Shown here piece by piece: positions 1-7,974 of a DNA stretch of 55,734 nucleotides (positions within the stretch are counted from its first letter, which is position 1; every line of letters starts with the position of its first letter). Under the pieces are notes generated by a model that made no database searches, was not told the origin of the DNA, and saw only the letters and a list, made by a program, of their open reading frames with translations. Source of the stretch: Bordetella parapertussis. Its GTDB lineage: Bacteria > Pseudomonadota > Gammaproteobacteria > Burkholderiales > Burkholderiaceae_C. The position numbers were made by a program, and so were the translations under genes. Where the stretch lies: positions 1 to 55,734 of the forward strand of contig CAMDXA010000013.1 in NCBI GenBank assembly GCA_945878065.1, read 5' to 3'.

Positions 1-876
1 GCCAAAAATCGCCGGGCTGATGGCCGACCAGTCCAAGGCACACGCATCCAGCAGGGCTTCGCGCATGGCGGTGCTGAAGTCGGCCATGGGCAGGGTTTCT
101 TCAAACAACTTGCCGTTGATGTACGCAAACTGGCCCAGTTGTTCGTCTATGTTTTTGCTGCGTTGGCGCTCTGGCGTGTTGAGCACCTGAAACAGTTGCC
201 CCAAGCGCGGCCCCAGGTCCGAGCCGTCGGGTGCGGTGCGTTCTTCTACAAAGTCTCGGAAGGATTGCGCGGGTTGAAAGATGCCGGTGTCGTCGGCAAA
301 CAAACAAAACAGCAGGCGCACCAGCAGCACTTCCAGCGCGTGGCCGCTGTAGCCGCTGGCTTTCAGGGCGTCGTGCAAACGGCCCATGCGCTCGGCCGCT
401 TTGATGTTGACCGGGTCTTCTGCCCGAATGTCTTGCACCTTGTAGCCCGCCAGCAGGCCAAACAGCTTGATGTGTTTGTGCAGGTGCTTAAGCTCAAACG
501 CCACCGTCTCGCCCGTGGCCAGGCGGTACACCCGAAAGTGGGCAAAGTCGCAGACCACCACCAGTTGCGGCAGTTCATGCTCTTTCAGGTGGTGCAGGTA
601 GCCCACGGCTTGGTCCACCGCGTCGTCCAGGTTTTTGCCGAGTGACTTGTGCTCCACCAACAGCATGCCCGGCCAGAACAAATCCACAAAGCCTTGTGCG
701 CCGCCCAGCTTTTTGACGTTCAGCTCGAAGGTGGCGACGCGTTTGTTGGTGATGCCAAAGATTTCAAAGAAATCAATCCAAAAGGGCTTGGCCTGGCTGT
801 TTTCGTTGCAGGCGTCGTCCCAGGTCTTGCTGAAAAGCAATGCCCTAGATTCAATTTCGTTCCAGTTCAGACTCAT
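1..876 (-). CDS. MmeI-like type IIL restriction-modification enzyme, N-terminal part (runs off the window)
   Basis: The reading frame is open from an ATG at 876 to the window edge and gives the first 292 residues of a larger protein. The N-terminus (MSLNWNEIESRAL) and the following region resemble the nuclease domain of MmeI-family enzymes, single polypeptides that join a cleavage domain to an N6-adenine methyltransferase. The motif D65-X9-E75-X-K77 matches the D-X9-E-X-K nuclease motif known for MmeI. Residues from about 90 onward (helical, LKEHELPQLVVVCDFAHFRVY and after) fit the helical spacer. Family members are usually near 900 residues or more, so the methyltransferase and target-recognition domains should lie left of the window. 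Whether the gene is intact cannot be judged. It is transcribed away from the neighbouring toxin-antitoxin pair. Confidence 0.8.
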   Translation of the reverse strand, partial: MSLNWNEIESRALLFSKTWDDACNENSQAKPFWIDFFEIFGITNKRVATFELNVKKLGGAQGFVDLFWPGMLLVEHKSLGKNLDDAVDQAVGYLHHLKEHELPQLVVVCDFAHFRVYRLATGETVAFELKHLHKHIKLFGLLAGYKVQDIRAEDPVNIKAAERMGRLHDALKASGYSGHALEVLLVRLLFCLFADDTGIFQPAQSFRDFVEERTAPDGSDLGPRLGQLFQVLNTPERQRSKNIDEQLGQFAYINGKLFEETLPMADFSTAMREALLDACALDWSAISPAIFG

Positions 877-1037
877 TTAGTACTCATTAATTGAGCATGG
901 ATAGTACTCGAAAGTATGTTTATTTCTATAGGCGATATTGTTATTTAATTAATATGTGTGGAATCCTGCTCGATACGAACCTGATGGGTTGCTGAGCATG
1001 GCGGCTGCGAGTCGCCAACGTTCAATCGCCAGATGGA

Positions 1038-1068
1038 TAGAATCTTTTCAGTAGTCACATCTGACTAC
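1038..1068 (+). promoter_or_regulatory. Candidate promoter and autoregulatory operator of the ParD/ParE-like pair
   Basis: A TAGAAT hexamer (1038-1043) resembles a -10 element. Seven bases later lies the perfect inverted repeat GTAGTCA-N4-TGACTAC (1051-1068), at or just after the expected transcription start and about 20 bases before the antitoxin start. Ribbon-helix-helix antitoxins usually repress their own operon by binding such palindromes. No convincing -35 element is visible. The regulatory role is inferred. Confidence 0.5.
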
Positions 1069-1086
1069 CTTTCAATGGAGCTTGAG

Positions 1087-1401
1087 ATGCCCGCTGTTCC
1101 TGCCAGTATTCCCACCAGTCTCAAACTGCCCGGCGCACTCAAGCAGCAGCTTGAAGAAGATGCCAAGCAAATGGGCATGAGCCTGCACGCTTTCATGGTG
1201 AGCACACTGGCCGATGCCGCGAAGCGCAAGCGCTTGCGGCAAACATTTGCACAAGACTCGGCCGATGCGCTGGCGGTCATGAAGGCCACCGGCACAGGTC
1301 ATGCGTTGGCGGATGTTCGGGGTTATTTTTCTCAATTGAAAGAACATCGCCAGGGGAAGAGCGTGCCGCCAGCACCCTTGCGTCCGAAAAAAATGGGCTG
1401 A
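1087..1401 (+). CDS. Antitoxin, ParD/CopG-like ribbon-helix-helix protein
   Basis: This 104-residue protein begins with a short beta-strand-like segment (SIPTSLKLP, about residues 7-15) followed by two amphipathic helices (about 16-30 and 32-46). That is the ribbon-helix-helix pattern of small DNA-binding antitoxins. The rest is polar and charged and should contact the toxin. The ATG at 1087 is preferred because GGAG lies six bases before it; an in-frame ATG at 1075 would add four residues. The toxin gene starts three bases after the stop codon, so the two are almost certainly co-transcribed. The protein should neutralise the downstream toxin and repress the operon. The exact family (ParD, RelB or other CopG-like) cannot be settled by eye. 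Confidence 0.7.
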   Translation: MPAVPASIPTSLKLPGALKQQLEEDAKQMGMSLHAFMVSTLADAAKRKRLRQTFAQDSADALAVMKATGTGHALADVRGYFSQLKEHRQGKSVPPAPLRPKKMG

Positions 1402-1404
1402 GGT

Positions 1405-1707
1405 GTGAGCACCGTATTTCTGAGCCCAGCGGCATTTCAGGATTTGGTGCGCCTGGAAATGTTTCTACATGAGTCAGAAGACCCCTTGGCCGGGGAGCTG
1501 CTTGATTTCATTCTGGATGCGCTCGACGTGTTGACGCATCAACCCGGCATTGGCCGTCCGGTTGAAGATGGTTTGCGTGAACTGATCATCTCCCGCCAAC
1601 GCAGCGGCTATTTGGCGCGCTATGCCTGGGATGAAGCCTTGGACCGGGTCCTGGTCGCCCGCATTCGCCACCAGCGAGAAGTGGGCTATACAGAAGAAGA
1701 GGTTTGA
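1405..1707 (+). CDS. Toxin, ParE/RelE-like
   Basis: The 100-residue product has the size and pattern of the ParE/RelE toxin fold: an N-terminal strand (VFLSPAAFQDL), a helical hairpin with GELLDFILDALDVLTHQPGIGRPV, then strands ending in LDRVLVARIRHQREVGY. The LTHQPGIGRPV segment followed by an R..I...GYLARY strand is typical of ParE-like proteins, which poison DNA gyrase, whereas RelE-like members cleave mRNA on the ribosome. The start is a GTG three bases after the antitoxin stop. The target is not assignable from sequence alone. Together with the neighbouring restriction-modification gene this suggests the edge of a small defence or stability island. Confidence 0.72.
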   Translation: MSTVFLSPAAFQDLVRLEMFLHESEDPLAGELLDFILDALDVLTHQPGIGRPVEDGLRELIISRQRSGYLARYAWDEALDRVLVARIRHQREVGYTEEEV

Positions 1708-1826
1708 GGCAGTTCAAGTCGCACCGTTGTCAGCCGCGACACCCGTCCTTTTGAGGCTGCCGGGGTGATCGTCATCAACCCTTGGGAATGATCGCCATGA
1801 TGTTGAGCGCCCGTTAACATCATTGC

Positions 1827-2825
1827 ATGCCCGCCATCTTTCAAGCCCTGCTTCCTGTGATTGTGTTGATCGCTTGCGGCTATTTCACCGGTCGCCTGGG
1901 CTGGGTGTCGGCCCAAGGCTTGCAAGATTTGAACAAGCTGCTGTTCAATGTGCTGGGTCCTGCGTTGTTGTTTCACACCTTGTCAGGGGTGCATTTAGAG
2001 CAACTCGATTTGCAGCCGGTGATGATGTATCACACGCTGACATTGGTGTGGCTCACGCTGTGGGTGGCGGTGTACGGTTTGACGCAACGCGGTTGCATGC
2101 GGGCATTGGCGGGCACCTATAGCAACGCCGTGATGATCGGCATTCCACTCATTAGCTTGGCCTATGGGCCCGAGGGGCAGGTCTACATCATGACCTTGGT
2201 GTCGGTGCATGCACTCATCATCTTGACCTATGCCACCTTGTTGTTTGAACTTGCCGGTGCGCGTGAACATAACCAAGCTGGACAGACTGCCGCGCCGCAG
2301 TCACTGCTTGTCACCTTATGGAAGACCATCAAAGGCGCTGTGCTGCACCCTGTGTCGCTGCCTGCATTCGCGGGTTTGATGTTTGCCCAAACCGGTTGGG
2401 TGCTGCCTGAAGCCATCTACAAACCCATGGGGTGGATGGGCCAGGCTTATTCGCCCTTGGCCTTGCTGTTGGTGGGCATACAGTTGTTTCAGGTGTTGGG
2501 CAAAGGCTTGCCTTGGCGTTCGTCTTCCAACACCATGGAGTCATCCATCCGCTGGCACGAGGTGTTTCAGGTTGTGGCGCTGAAAAACCTGCTTCATCCT
2601 TTGCTGATTTTGGCGGGTGGTTGGTGGCTGGGTTTGCCCTTGTTGCCCATGACCGTGATGATGGTCACCGCTTGCATGCCCGTTGGCATCAATTCGTATT
2701 TGTTTGCCACGCGTTACCGGGTAATGGAAGCCGAGGTGTCGCTGAGTTTGTCTTTGTCAGTGATGTGTGCGGTGGTGTCTGTGCCGTTGATGCTGGCATT
2801 GCAAAAAATACTCATGGTCGGGTAA
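1827..2825 (+). CDS. AEC-family transporter (auxin efflux carrier family)
   Basis: This is a 332-residue, strongly hydrophobic protein with about ten membrane segments. The first segment (LLPVIVLIACGYFTGRLG), the following LQDLNKLLFNVLGPALLF and the glycine/asparagine motif TYSNAVMIGIPL are hallmarks of AEC permeases, inner-membrane secondary transporters of dicarboxylates and other small organic acids. The C-terminal half (MVTACMPVGINSYLFATRY) repeats the family pattern. The substrate cannot be read from sequence. It stands alone, about 120 bases after the toxin gene and convergent with the exonuclease gene. No clear Shine-Dalgarno sequence precedes the ATG. Confidence 0.85.
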   Translation: MPAIFQALLPVIVLIACGYFTGRLGWVSAQGLQDLNKLLFNVLGPALLFHTLSGVHLEQLDLQPVMMYHTLTLVWLTLWVAVYGLTQRGCMRALAGTYSNAVMIGIPLISLAYGPEGQVYIMTLVSVHALIILTYATLLFELAGAREHNQAGQTAAPQSLLVTLWKTIKGAVLHPVSLPAFAGLMFAQTGWVLPEAIYKPMGWMGQAYSPLALLLVGIQLFQVLGKGLPWRSSSNTMESSIRWHEVFQVVALKNLLHPLLILAGGWWLGLPLLPMTVMMVTACMPVGINSYLFATRYRVMEAEVSLSLSLSVMCAVVSVPLMLALQKILMVG

Positions 2826-2844
2826 TGACCATCCAAAAGCCAGC

Positions 2845-3459
2845 TCAGCTTTTCTTGGTCAACGCCGTGGCGTTCAGTGCGTGCCACACTCTGAATGCGG
2901 CATACGCATCATTTGCAGCGTAAATGAGTTGCGCCTCTGACAAAACTGCATTAGCCCAATTGCTGGTGGCCGCCTTCTTCGATTTGATGAAACGTTTTTC
3001 GAACAACACCGCCACCGCGCCTTTGACACCCATGTCTTTGCGGTAACCGCGTTCGCGAAACACGGTGTTGAGCTCCAACATCTCCACGATGTCAACGCCC
3101 AGTTTGTGCATGATGCGTTTGCGGTCATCGCCCAACCCGAAGCCAGCTTTGACGATGCCCGGCATGGCCAGCAATTCAGCGGCAATCTTTCTGCACGCAG
3201 AGTCATGCAATTGAATCACCCAACCCGCATCTGCTGTGGCCAATTGCAAGACATGGGGGCCGTCGGATAACTCGCCGACCTTGAACGTAGGTTTGGACTC
3301 GGTGTCAAACCCCCAGGCCGGGTGTTGAATCAATTGTTCCCGTGCATGCAAAGCTTGTTTTTCATTGCTCACCAGATGTATGCGGTCAAGGTTTAAGCGT
3401 TCAAACGCTGGCAGCAAAGCGATGGCGTCTTTGTCTGGCGTGGGGTGGTGAGCGTGCAT
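2845..3459 (-). CDS. 3'-5' exonuclease domain protein, RNase D-like (DnaQ/DEDDy superfamily)
   Basis: The 204-residue product carries the three DEDDy exonuclease motifs. Exo I is GFDTESKP (D52, E54), Exo II is FGLGDDRKR (D111/D112), and Exo III is YAANDAY (Y180, D184). These bind two metal ions for 3'-5' hydrolysis of RNA or DNA ends. There is no HRDC domain, so it is a stand-alone exonuclease domain and not full RNase D. The ATG at 3459 is preceded by an AGG; an in-frame ATG at 3510 would add 17 polar residues. It is divergent from the downstream dioxygenase gene and convergent with the AEC transporter gene. The substrate is unknown. Confidence 0.82.
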   Translation of the reverse strand: MHAHHPTPDKDAIALLPAFERLNLDRIHLVSNEKQALHAREQLIQHPAWGFDTESKPTFKVGELSDGPHVLQLATADAGWVIQLHDSACRKIAAELLAMPGIVKAGFGLGDDRKRIMHKLGVDIVEMLELNTVFRERGYRKDMGVKGAVAVLFEKRFIKSKKAATSNWANAVLSEAQLIYAANDAYAAFRVWHALNATALTKKS

Positions 3460-3539
3460 AGCCTGTGATTGTCGGGCAAGAGTCACGTTGCTCTGACAAA
3501 GCTGGCTCATTCATCAGAGAGCTTTCACGCAGTCAGTAT

Positions 3540-3568
3540 TTGCAGCCATATTCAGACCCGGCTAAAAG
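3540..3568 (+). promoter_or_regulatory. Weak candidate promoter for the first dioxygenase gene
   Basis: TTGCAG (3540-3545) and TAAAAG lie 17 bases apart in the 181-base divergent region, about 70 bases before the dioxygenase start. Both hexamers match the sigma-70 consensus only partly. This is a pattern match without further support. Confidence 0.3.
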
Positions 3569-3640
3569 CTATACATTCCAAGTTGCATTCCCAAGATCTG
3601 ATGCATGCGTCAGACATTACAAGATTCACAGGAGACCGTC

Positions 3641-4477
3641 ATGCCCAGCTTGTTCACAGACCTTCAGCGAGCTGCTTATGAACGTGACGGCTTTGTCGTC
3701 ATCCGCTCATTGTTTGACCCGGTGGAAATCGGTTTATTGCGTGACGCCATCGAAACCGACCCGCAGTTGCGCGAAAGCCTGTACGACCGTCATGACGCCA
3801 GCGGCAAGTCCACACGCATGGCAACTTGGAACCACCCCGGCGACAGTGTGTACGGTTTGGCCGCACGAACGCACCGTGTGGTGGACACCATGGAAGACAT
3901 GCTTGGCGGCGAGGTGTACCACTACCACTCCAAATTGACTGCCAAAGAGCCGCGCGTCGGCGGCGCCTGGGAATGGCACCAAGACTATGGTTACTGGTAC
4001 CACAACGGATGCATGTTTCCTTACATGGCCAGCGTCATGGTGGCGCTGGACAAAACCACGCGCGAGAACGGTTGTTTGCAGGTGCTTCGCGGCTCACATG
4101 TGGCCGGTCGGGTTGACCACGGTGTGTTACCCGGAGAACAAGTGGGTGCAGACCCGCGCCGGGTGGAGCAAATGCTCAAGACCATGGAGTTGGTGTATGC
4201 CGAACTCGAACCAGGCGACGGTTTGTTTTTTCATGCGAACTTGATGCACCGCTCAGACCAAAACAGCTCAGACCAAAGACGGTGGACGGTTTTGTTTTGC
4301 TACAACGCCGCCCGAAACAACCCTTACTTAGAACACCACCATCCGCAGTACACGCCGTTGGACAAAGTCAGTGACGACGCGGTGAAAGCCGCAGGCGTGA
4401 AGCATGCCCATGCAGACGACAACCACTTTCGCAAAACCTTTGCCAATCCGCCGGAGTTGAAAAAACGTCTGGGCTAA
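3641..4477 (+). CDS. Phytanoyl-CoA dioxygenase (PhyH) family protein
   Basis: The 278-residue product is a putative Fe(II)/2-oxoglutarate-dependent oxygenase. It shows the 2-His-1-carboxylate facial triad: H113-X-D115 in WEWHQDYGYW and the distal H203 in NLMHRSD. An arginine follows (R213/R214) that could hold 2-oxoglutarate. LEPGDGLFFHANLMHRS is the typical second-motif context. The ATG at 3641 is chosen because AGGAG sits just before it; an upstream in-frame ATG at 3605 lacks this. The gene is convergent with a second PhyH-family gene 23 bases away. These enzymes hydroxylate varied small molecules, and the substrate here is unknown. Confidence 0.85.
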   Translation: MPSLFTDLQRAAYERDGFVVIRSLFDPVEIGLLRDAIETDPQLRESLYDRHDASGKSTRMATWNHPGDSVYGLAARTHRVVDTMEDMLGGEVYHYHSKLTAKEPRVGGAWEWHQDYGYWYHNGCMFPYMASVMVALDKTTRENGCLQVLRGSHVAGRVDHGVLPGEQVGADPRRVEQMLKTMELVYAELEPGDGLFFHANLMHRSDQNSSDQRRWTVLFCYNAARNNPYLEHHHPQYTPLDKVSDDAVKAAGVKHAHADDNHFRKTFANPPELKKRLG

Positions 4478-4500
4478 GGCTCGCTAAACAAAACTCTCGC

Positions 4501-5322
4501 CTATGAGCGTACAGCGGGACGGTGCCCGATCTGAAAATCATTGCGTCCACACACATCACGGCCTTTGAGCAACCACAGCGGGCGGGTGGCGAAATTGAGG
4601 TTCAAGCCACTGGTGCCTTTTGCTGGATGCAGCTCGCGGTCAAAGTGCGACGTGGTGGGCATGTACCTGATGGCGACACCCGTGCGCCGAATGTTGGAGG
4701 TGTTGGCCTTGGCACCATGAATCATGAACACATCGTGCATGGACATTTGTCCGGGTTGCAATTCCAAGTCCACAGAGTCATTTGGGTCAAAGCAGTCTGT
4801 GTCTACCGCTTGGTTGAGTACCAGTTCCGCTCTGTCTTTGTGCAAATGAGGATGCAAGATTTTGTGGGTGTGCGAACCAGGAATAACACGCAAGCAACCG
4901 TTGCTGACCAAGCTTGGCTCTAGTGCCACCCACACGGTGCAAGTTGCCAGTGGGCGTATCGGCCAATACTGACCGTCCTGGTGCCAGGGTGTTTCATAGC
5001 CTTCTTCGGGTGGTTTGCAAAACACTTGGCAGCCCCACAAGGCCACATCGTTGCCTATGACTTGAGACACCATGTCAACCAGCGGCGGGTACATGGCGAG
5101 TTCTAGAAAATCGCGCTTGCCCACCACACCGTCATCATTTTTGCCTTCAATATGTGCGCTGACAAGTTTTTCCGGGCGTACACCCGGATTGGCATCGATC
5201 AATTGCTGCAAGGTGGTTTGCAGCGCATTGACCATGTCAGCGGGCAAAGTGAAAGAGGGCACGACATAGCCGTTCAGACGGTAATCTGAAACTTCTTTTT
5301 CGCTCAATATGGATGAAGTCAT
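4501..5322 (-). CDS. Second phytanoyl-CoA dioxygenase (PhyH) family protein
   Basis: This 273-residue protein has its own facial triad: H114-X-D116 in TPWHQDGQYWP and a distal H202 in VFMIHGAKAN. The likely 2-oxoglutarate arginine is in NIRRTGVAIRY. It differs clearly from the convergent neighbour (different loops, NGCLRVIPGSHTHKILHPH), so the pair is not a recent duplication. The ATG at 5322 follows a G-rich stretch; further in-frame ATGs at 5346 and 5391 would add a poorly conserved-looking N-terminus. The family acts on acyl-CoAs, osmolytes, phosphonates and secondary metabolites. No partner gene in the window fixes the substrate. Confidence 0.83.
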   Translation of the reverse strand: MTSSILSEKEVSDYRLNGYVVPSFTLPADMVNALQTTLQQLIDANPGVRPEKLVSAHIEGKNDDGVVGKRDFLELAMYPPLVDMVSQVIGNDVALWGCQVFCKPPEEGYETPWHQDGQYWPIRPLATCTVWVALEPSLVSNGCLRVIPGSHTHKILHPHLHKDRAELVLNQAVDTDCFDPNDSVDLELQPGQMSMHDVFMIHGAKANTSNIRRTGVAIRYMPTTSHFDRELHPAKGTSGLNLNFATRPLWLLKGRDVCGRNDFQIGHRPAVRS

Positions 5323-5402
5323 TGAAGCCCCCGATGTCTTTTTCATCAATGAGTTTATACAGAGGCGATTCAGGGGTTTTCCCTTTATCAAACCATCACC
5401 AT

Positions 5403-5437
5403 AAAAAACCCCGCAACGCTTTCACGGTGCGGGGTTT
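5403..5437 (-). terminator. Rho-independent terminator after the SMP-30-like gene
   Basis: A perfect 10-base stem (AAACCCCGCA at 5406-5415 with TGCGGGGTTT at 5428-5437) has a 12-base loop. On the minus strand it runs straight into a T tract (complement of 5403-5408). It lies 27 bases past the stop of the minus-strand SMP-30-like gene and separates it from the next minus-strand gene. Confidence 0.8.
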
Positions 5438-5463
5438 GATCAGCCATGAAGGCTTGAAGCAGA

Positions 5464-6591
5464 TCAGCTGAGTGCGTGACCTTGTGCATTCACGTACAGG
5501 GCGTAAATGGAGGTAGAGCCTGTCATGAACAAACGGTTGCGCTTGGTGCCGCCGAAGCACAGGTTGGCAATCACCTCCGGGGTGTGCAGGAAGGCCAGCA
5601 AGGTGCCATCGGGGTGATGGACACGCACGCCATTGGTTTCCATGCCGCCCCAGCCCCAACCGCACCATACGTTGCCATCGGTGTCACAACGGATACCGTC
5701 GGTGAAACCAGGTGCAAAGTCGGCGAAGATTTTGGGGTTGCTGAGTTTTTGGTCTTTCACATCAAACACGATGATGTTGGCTGGGTTGCCCGGGCCGTCA
5801 GTCGCGCCAGTGTCAACCACATAGCACTTCTTGAAGTCAGGTGAGAAGCAAATGCCGTTGGGGCGACGCATCGGACCTTCAGCAGCCACAGTGACCTTGC
5901 CGTCCGGCGCAATGCGGTAGACGCGTGTGGGCAGTTCAAACTCAGCCTTGTGGCCTTCGTAAGGACCCATGATGCCGTAGCCGGGGTCGGTGAAATAGAT
6001 GGAGCCGTCAGGTGTGGTGGCTGCATCGTTAGGTGCATTGAGTTTTTTACCGCCAAAGCCGTCGCACAAAATGGTCCATGTGCCGTCGTAGTTGCGACGA
6101 CGCACGCGGCGTGTGTCGTGTTCCATGGCGATCAAGCGGCCTTGGATGTCACGGCTGTGTCCATTGGAGTAGCCTGAATCTGTTTGAAAAGTACTGACTT
6201 CACCGTTTTCTTCGTTCCAGCGCAATACGCGGTTGTTCGGTATGTCGCTCCACAGCAAATTGCCCCAGTCGCCCATCCAAACGGGTCCTTCACACCACAA
6301 AGCGGCGTTATGGCCTTGGCCGTGCCAAATGCGTTGCAAGGTGGAATTGCCTTGGCGGCCTGTGAAGCGCTTGTCCAGCACTTCGAATGCGGGCTCAGGG
6401 TAAGTCACGGGATGATTTCCCGTCCAATCACGGCCTTGCTGGAATTTGTCGTTGGCGCCTGCAGCGGTGGCGGTAGCGGCTGCCACACCTGCAGCGGCAC
6501 TGGCCAAAAAGCCACGGCGTGCAAGCGATGGCGGCTTGGCTTCTGCCTTGTTAGCAACAGCAGTGATGGTCTGGTCTGCGATGGATTTCAT
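5464..6591 (-). CDS. SMP-30/gluconolactonase/LRE-family protein with Tat signal
   Basis: The 375-residue protein begins with a twin-arginine signal: polar N-terminus, R25-R26 in ARRGFLAS, then a long Ala-rich hydrophobic stretch to about residue 46. It is therefore probably exported folded to the periplasm. The mature part is a six-bladed SMP-30-like propeller: WCEGPVW (E101, predicted metal ligand), LNAPNDAATTPDGSIYFTDPGYG and GFTDGIRCDTDGNVWCGW. The family hydrolyses lactones such as gluconolactone with a divalent metal. The real substrate is unknown. A strong terminator follows, and the gene is upstream of, and on the same strand as, the second dioxygenase gene. Confidence 0.85.
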   Translation of the reverse strand: MKSIADQTITAVANKAEAKPPSLARRGFLASAAAGVAAATATAAGANDKFQQGRDWTGNHPVTYPEPAFEVLDKRFTGRQGNSTLQRIWHGQGHNAALWCEGPVWMGDWGNLLWSDIPNNRVLRWNEENGEVSTFQTDSGYSNGHSRDIQGRLIAMEHDTRRVRRRNYDGTWTILCDGFGGKKLNAPNDAATTPDGSIYFTDPGYGIMGPYEGHKAEFELPTRVYRIAPDGKVTVAAEGPMRRPNGICFSPDFKKCYVVDTGATDGPGNPANIIVFDVKDQKLSNPKIFADFAPGFTDGIRCDTDGNVWCGWGWGGMETNGVRVHHPDGTLLAFLHTPEVIANLCFGGTKRNRLFMTGSTSIYALYVNAQGHALS

Positions 6592-6673
6592 TCGTTCTCC
6601 TTGGATGGTTGCGCTTGCAAGTGCTTGTAAGCTGGCCCATCTTCAATTTAAAAACTAAGAATTAAATACGCAT

Positions 6674-6768
6674 AAACCCTTAAATTTCATAAGGGTTTTG
6701 GAGGAATAACTCCTGGCCGAAAGAATGGGTGGCAACCCGTCGATTACATATCGTACGGGTTGCTTTTT
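6674..6768. repeat. Two inverted repeats between the SMP-30-like and YceI genes
   Basis: The 184-base gap holds two hairpin-forming repeats. The first is AAACCCTT / AAGGGTTT (6674-6681 and 6691-6698). The second is GCAACCCGT / ACGGGTTGC (6732-6740 and 6755-6763), followed on the plus strand by five T. The second looks like a plus-strand terminator, yet both flanking genes are on the minus strand. It may still help to end the cytochrome b-YceI transcript. The function is unproven. Confidence 0.45.
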
Positions 6769-6775
6769 GAGTTGA

Positions 6776-7348
6776 TTACTGCTTGACAGCTTCGACTTGG
6801 ATCAGCAATTTGACTTTGTCAGGGATACCGAAATCGATGCCCCATTTCATGCCCCATTGGCTGCGCATGATGGTGGTTTCAAAATCGCCGCCGCACACTT
6901 CGCGCTTGAGCATGGGGTGGTCATAGCAATTGAAATTGGTGGCTTTCAGAACCACGGGTAAGGTCTTGCCCAACAGGGTCAGTTGGCCAGTCACTTCAGA
7001 CACTTTGTCGCCGCTGAAGCTGAACTTGTCTGCATTGAATGTCATGGTGGGGTGCTTGGCAGCATCAAAAAAATCTGGCTTTTTCAGGTGCGCGTTGAAT
7101 GCCTCTGTGCCGGTGTTGATAGAGTCGGCTTGGATGGTCAGGTTCACTTTGCCGGTTTTTGCAGCGCGGTCAAATTGCACAGAGCCTTCTTTTTTGTCAA
7201 ACCGGCCACGGTTGGTGGACGTGCCGAAATGGGTGACTTCAAAAGTGACAAACGTATGGGTGGGGTCGATGTTGTAAGTGGCTGCTTGGGCAGACACGGA
7301 CGCAAACACGCTGGCCGTGAGGGCGCAAGCAAGTGACAAATGACGCAT
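6776..7348 (-). CDS. YceI-family periplasmic protein (first paralogue)
   Basis: The 190-residue precursor has a Sec signal (MRHLSLACALTASVFASVSAQA), cleaved before ATYNIDPTHT. The mature chain shows the YceI lipocalin-like barrel pattern: YNIDPTHTFVTFEVTHFG, GKVNLTIQADSINTG, HPTMTFNADKF, VTGQLTLLGKTLPVVL. YceI proteins bind polyisoprenoid or other amphiphilic molecules in the periplasm. It is the last gene of an apparent cytochrome b561-YceI-YceI operon, 29 bases after the preceding stop. This paralogue keeps the usual FNCYDHPMLKREVCGGDFETTI region with two cysteines, which may pair. Confidence 0.9.
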   Translation of the reverse strand: MRHLSLACALTASVFASVSAQAATYNIDPTHTFVTFEVTHFGTSTNRGRFDKKEGSVQFDRAAKTGKVNLTIQADSINTGTEAFNAHLKKPDFFDAAKHPTMTFNADKFSFSGDKVSEVTGQLTLLGKTLPVVLKATNFNCYDHPMLKREVCGGDFETTIMRSQWGMKWGIDFGIPDKVKLLIQVEAVKQ

Positions 7349-7377
7349 AGAAAAAACTCCTGAGGTTGGGAAAAAGA

Positions 7378-7953
7378 TTAAAGCTTGGCAACGCCTGTCA
7401 GTACAAATTTGAATTTCACTTGTACTTCGTCAGCCACCATGGAAGTGTCTGACCATTCGTTGTCACCGATCTTGAAGCCCAAACGCTTGATGGCGAATGA
7501 GCCCACAGCGGTGGTGAGCCCGCCGGTTTGGGTTAGGCTGACCGGGACCACAATGTCCTGGCTCAAGCCTTTGATGGAGAGTTTGCCGCAGACTTCGTAT
7601 TTGCCGGGCGCGGTATTTTTGATGGTCGTGGACTGAAACCCGGCTTTGGCAAATTTGGCGGTGCTGAACCAATCGGCTTTTTGCACTTCGGCATCGGTTT
7701 CTTTGGCGCCTAAGCTGGCGCTGGCCATGTCGACGCTGAAGCTGATTTTGGCTGTGGCAGGTTTGGCTGGATCGAAACTGATTTGCGCATCAAATGATTT
7801 GAAGCGTCCCTCTACCGGCACGCCCATTTGTTTGCTGACAAACACAATATCGCTTTTTGCCGCTTGCAATTTTTGCTCGGCGTAAGAGTTGGCGCTGCCC
7901 AAGGCGGCAAACATCACGCACATCAGCACAAGTAGTCGGTTCATGAAAAACAT
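7378..7953 (-). CDS. YceI-family periplasmic protein (second paralogue)
   Basis: This 191-residue precursor has a signal peptide ending near NSYAEQ. The barrel pattern is divergent: FVSKQMGVPVEGRFKSFDAQISFDP, ADWFSTAKFAKAGFQST, GKLSIKGLSQDIVVPVSL. It matches its neighbour only in overall pattern, so the duplication is old or the two were acquired separately. GGAG lies five bases before the chosen ATG. The adjacent cytochrome b561 suggests a shared role with an isoprenoid quinone or similar ligand, which is inference. Confidence 0.88.
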   Translation of the reverse strand: MFFMNRLLVLMCVMFAALGSANSYAEQKLQAAKSDIVFVSKQMGVPVEGRFKSFDAQISFDPAKPATAKISFSVDMASASLGAKETDAEVQKADWFSTAKFAKAGFQSTTIKNTAPGKYEVCGKLSIKGLSQDIVVPVSLTQTGGLTTAVGSFAIKRLGFKIGDNEWSDTSMVADEVQVKFKFVLTGVAKL

Positions 7954-7974
7954 CAGGGCTCCAAAAGGTGAGGA

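Noticed and set aside
2835..2853. AAAAGC-N7-GCTTTT hairpin between the AEC transporter and exonuclease genes as a bidirectional terminator
   Set aside because: The stem is short and AT-rich and lies across the exonuclease stop codon; too weak to call.
3641..5322. The two PhyH genes as a recent inverted duplication
   Set aside because: Apart from the metal-binding motifs the proteins have little in common, including different loop sequences and spacing.
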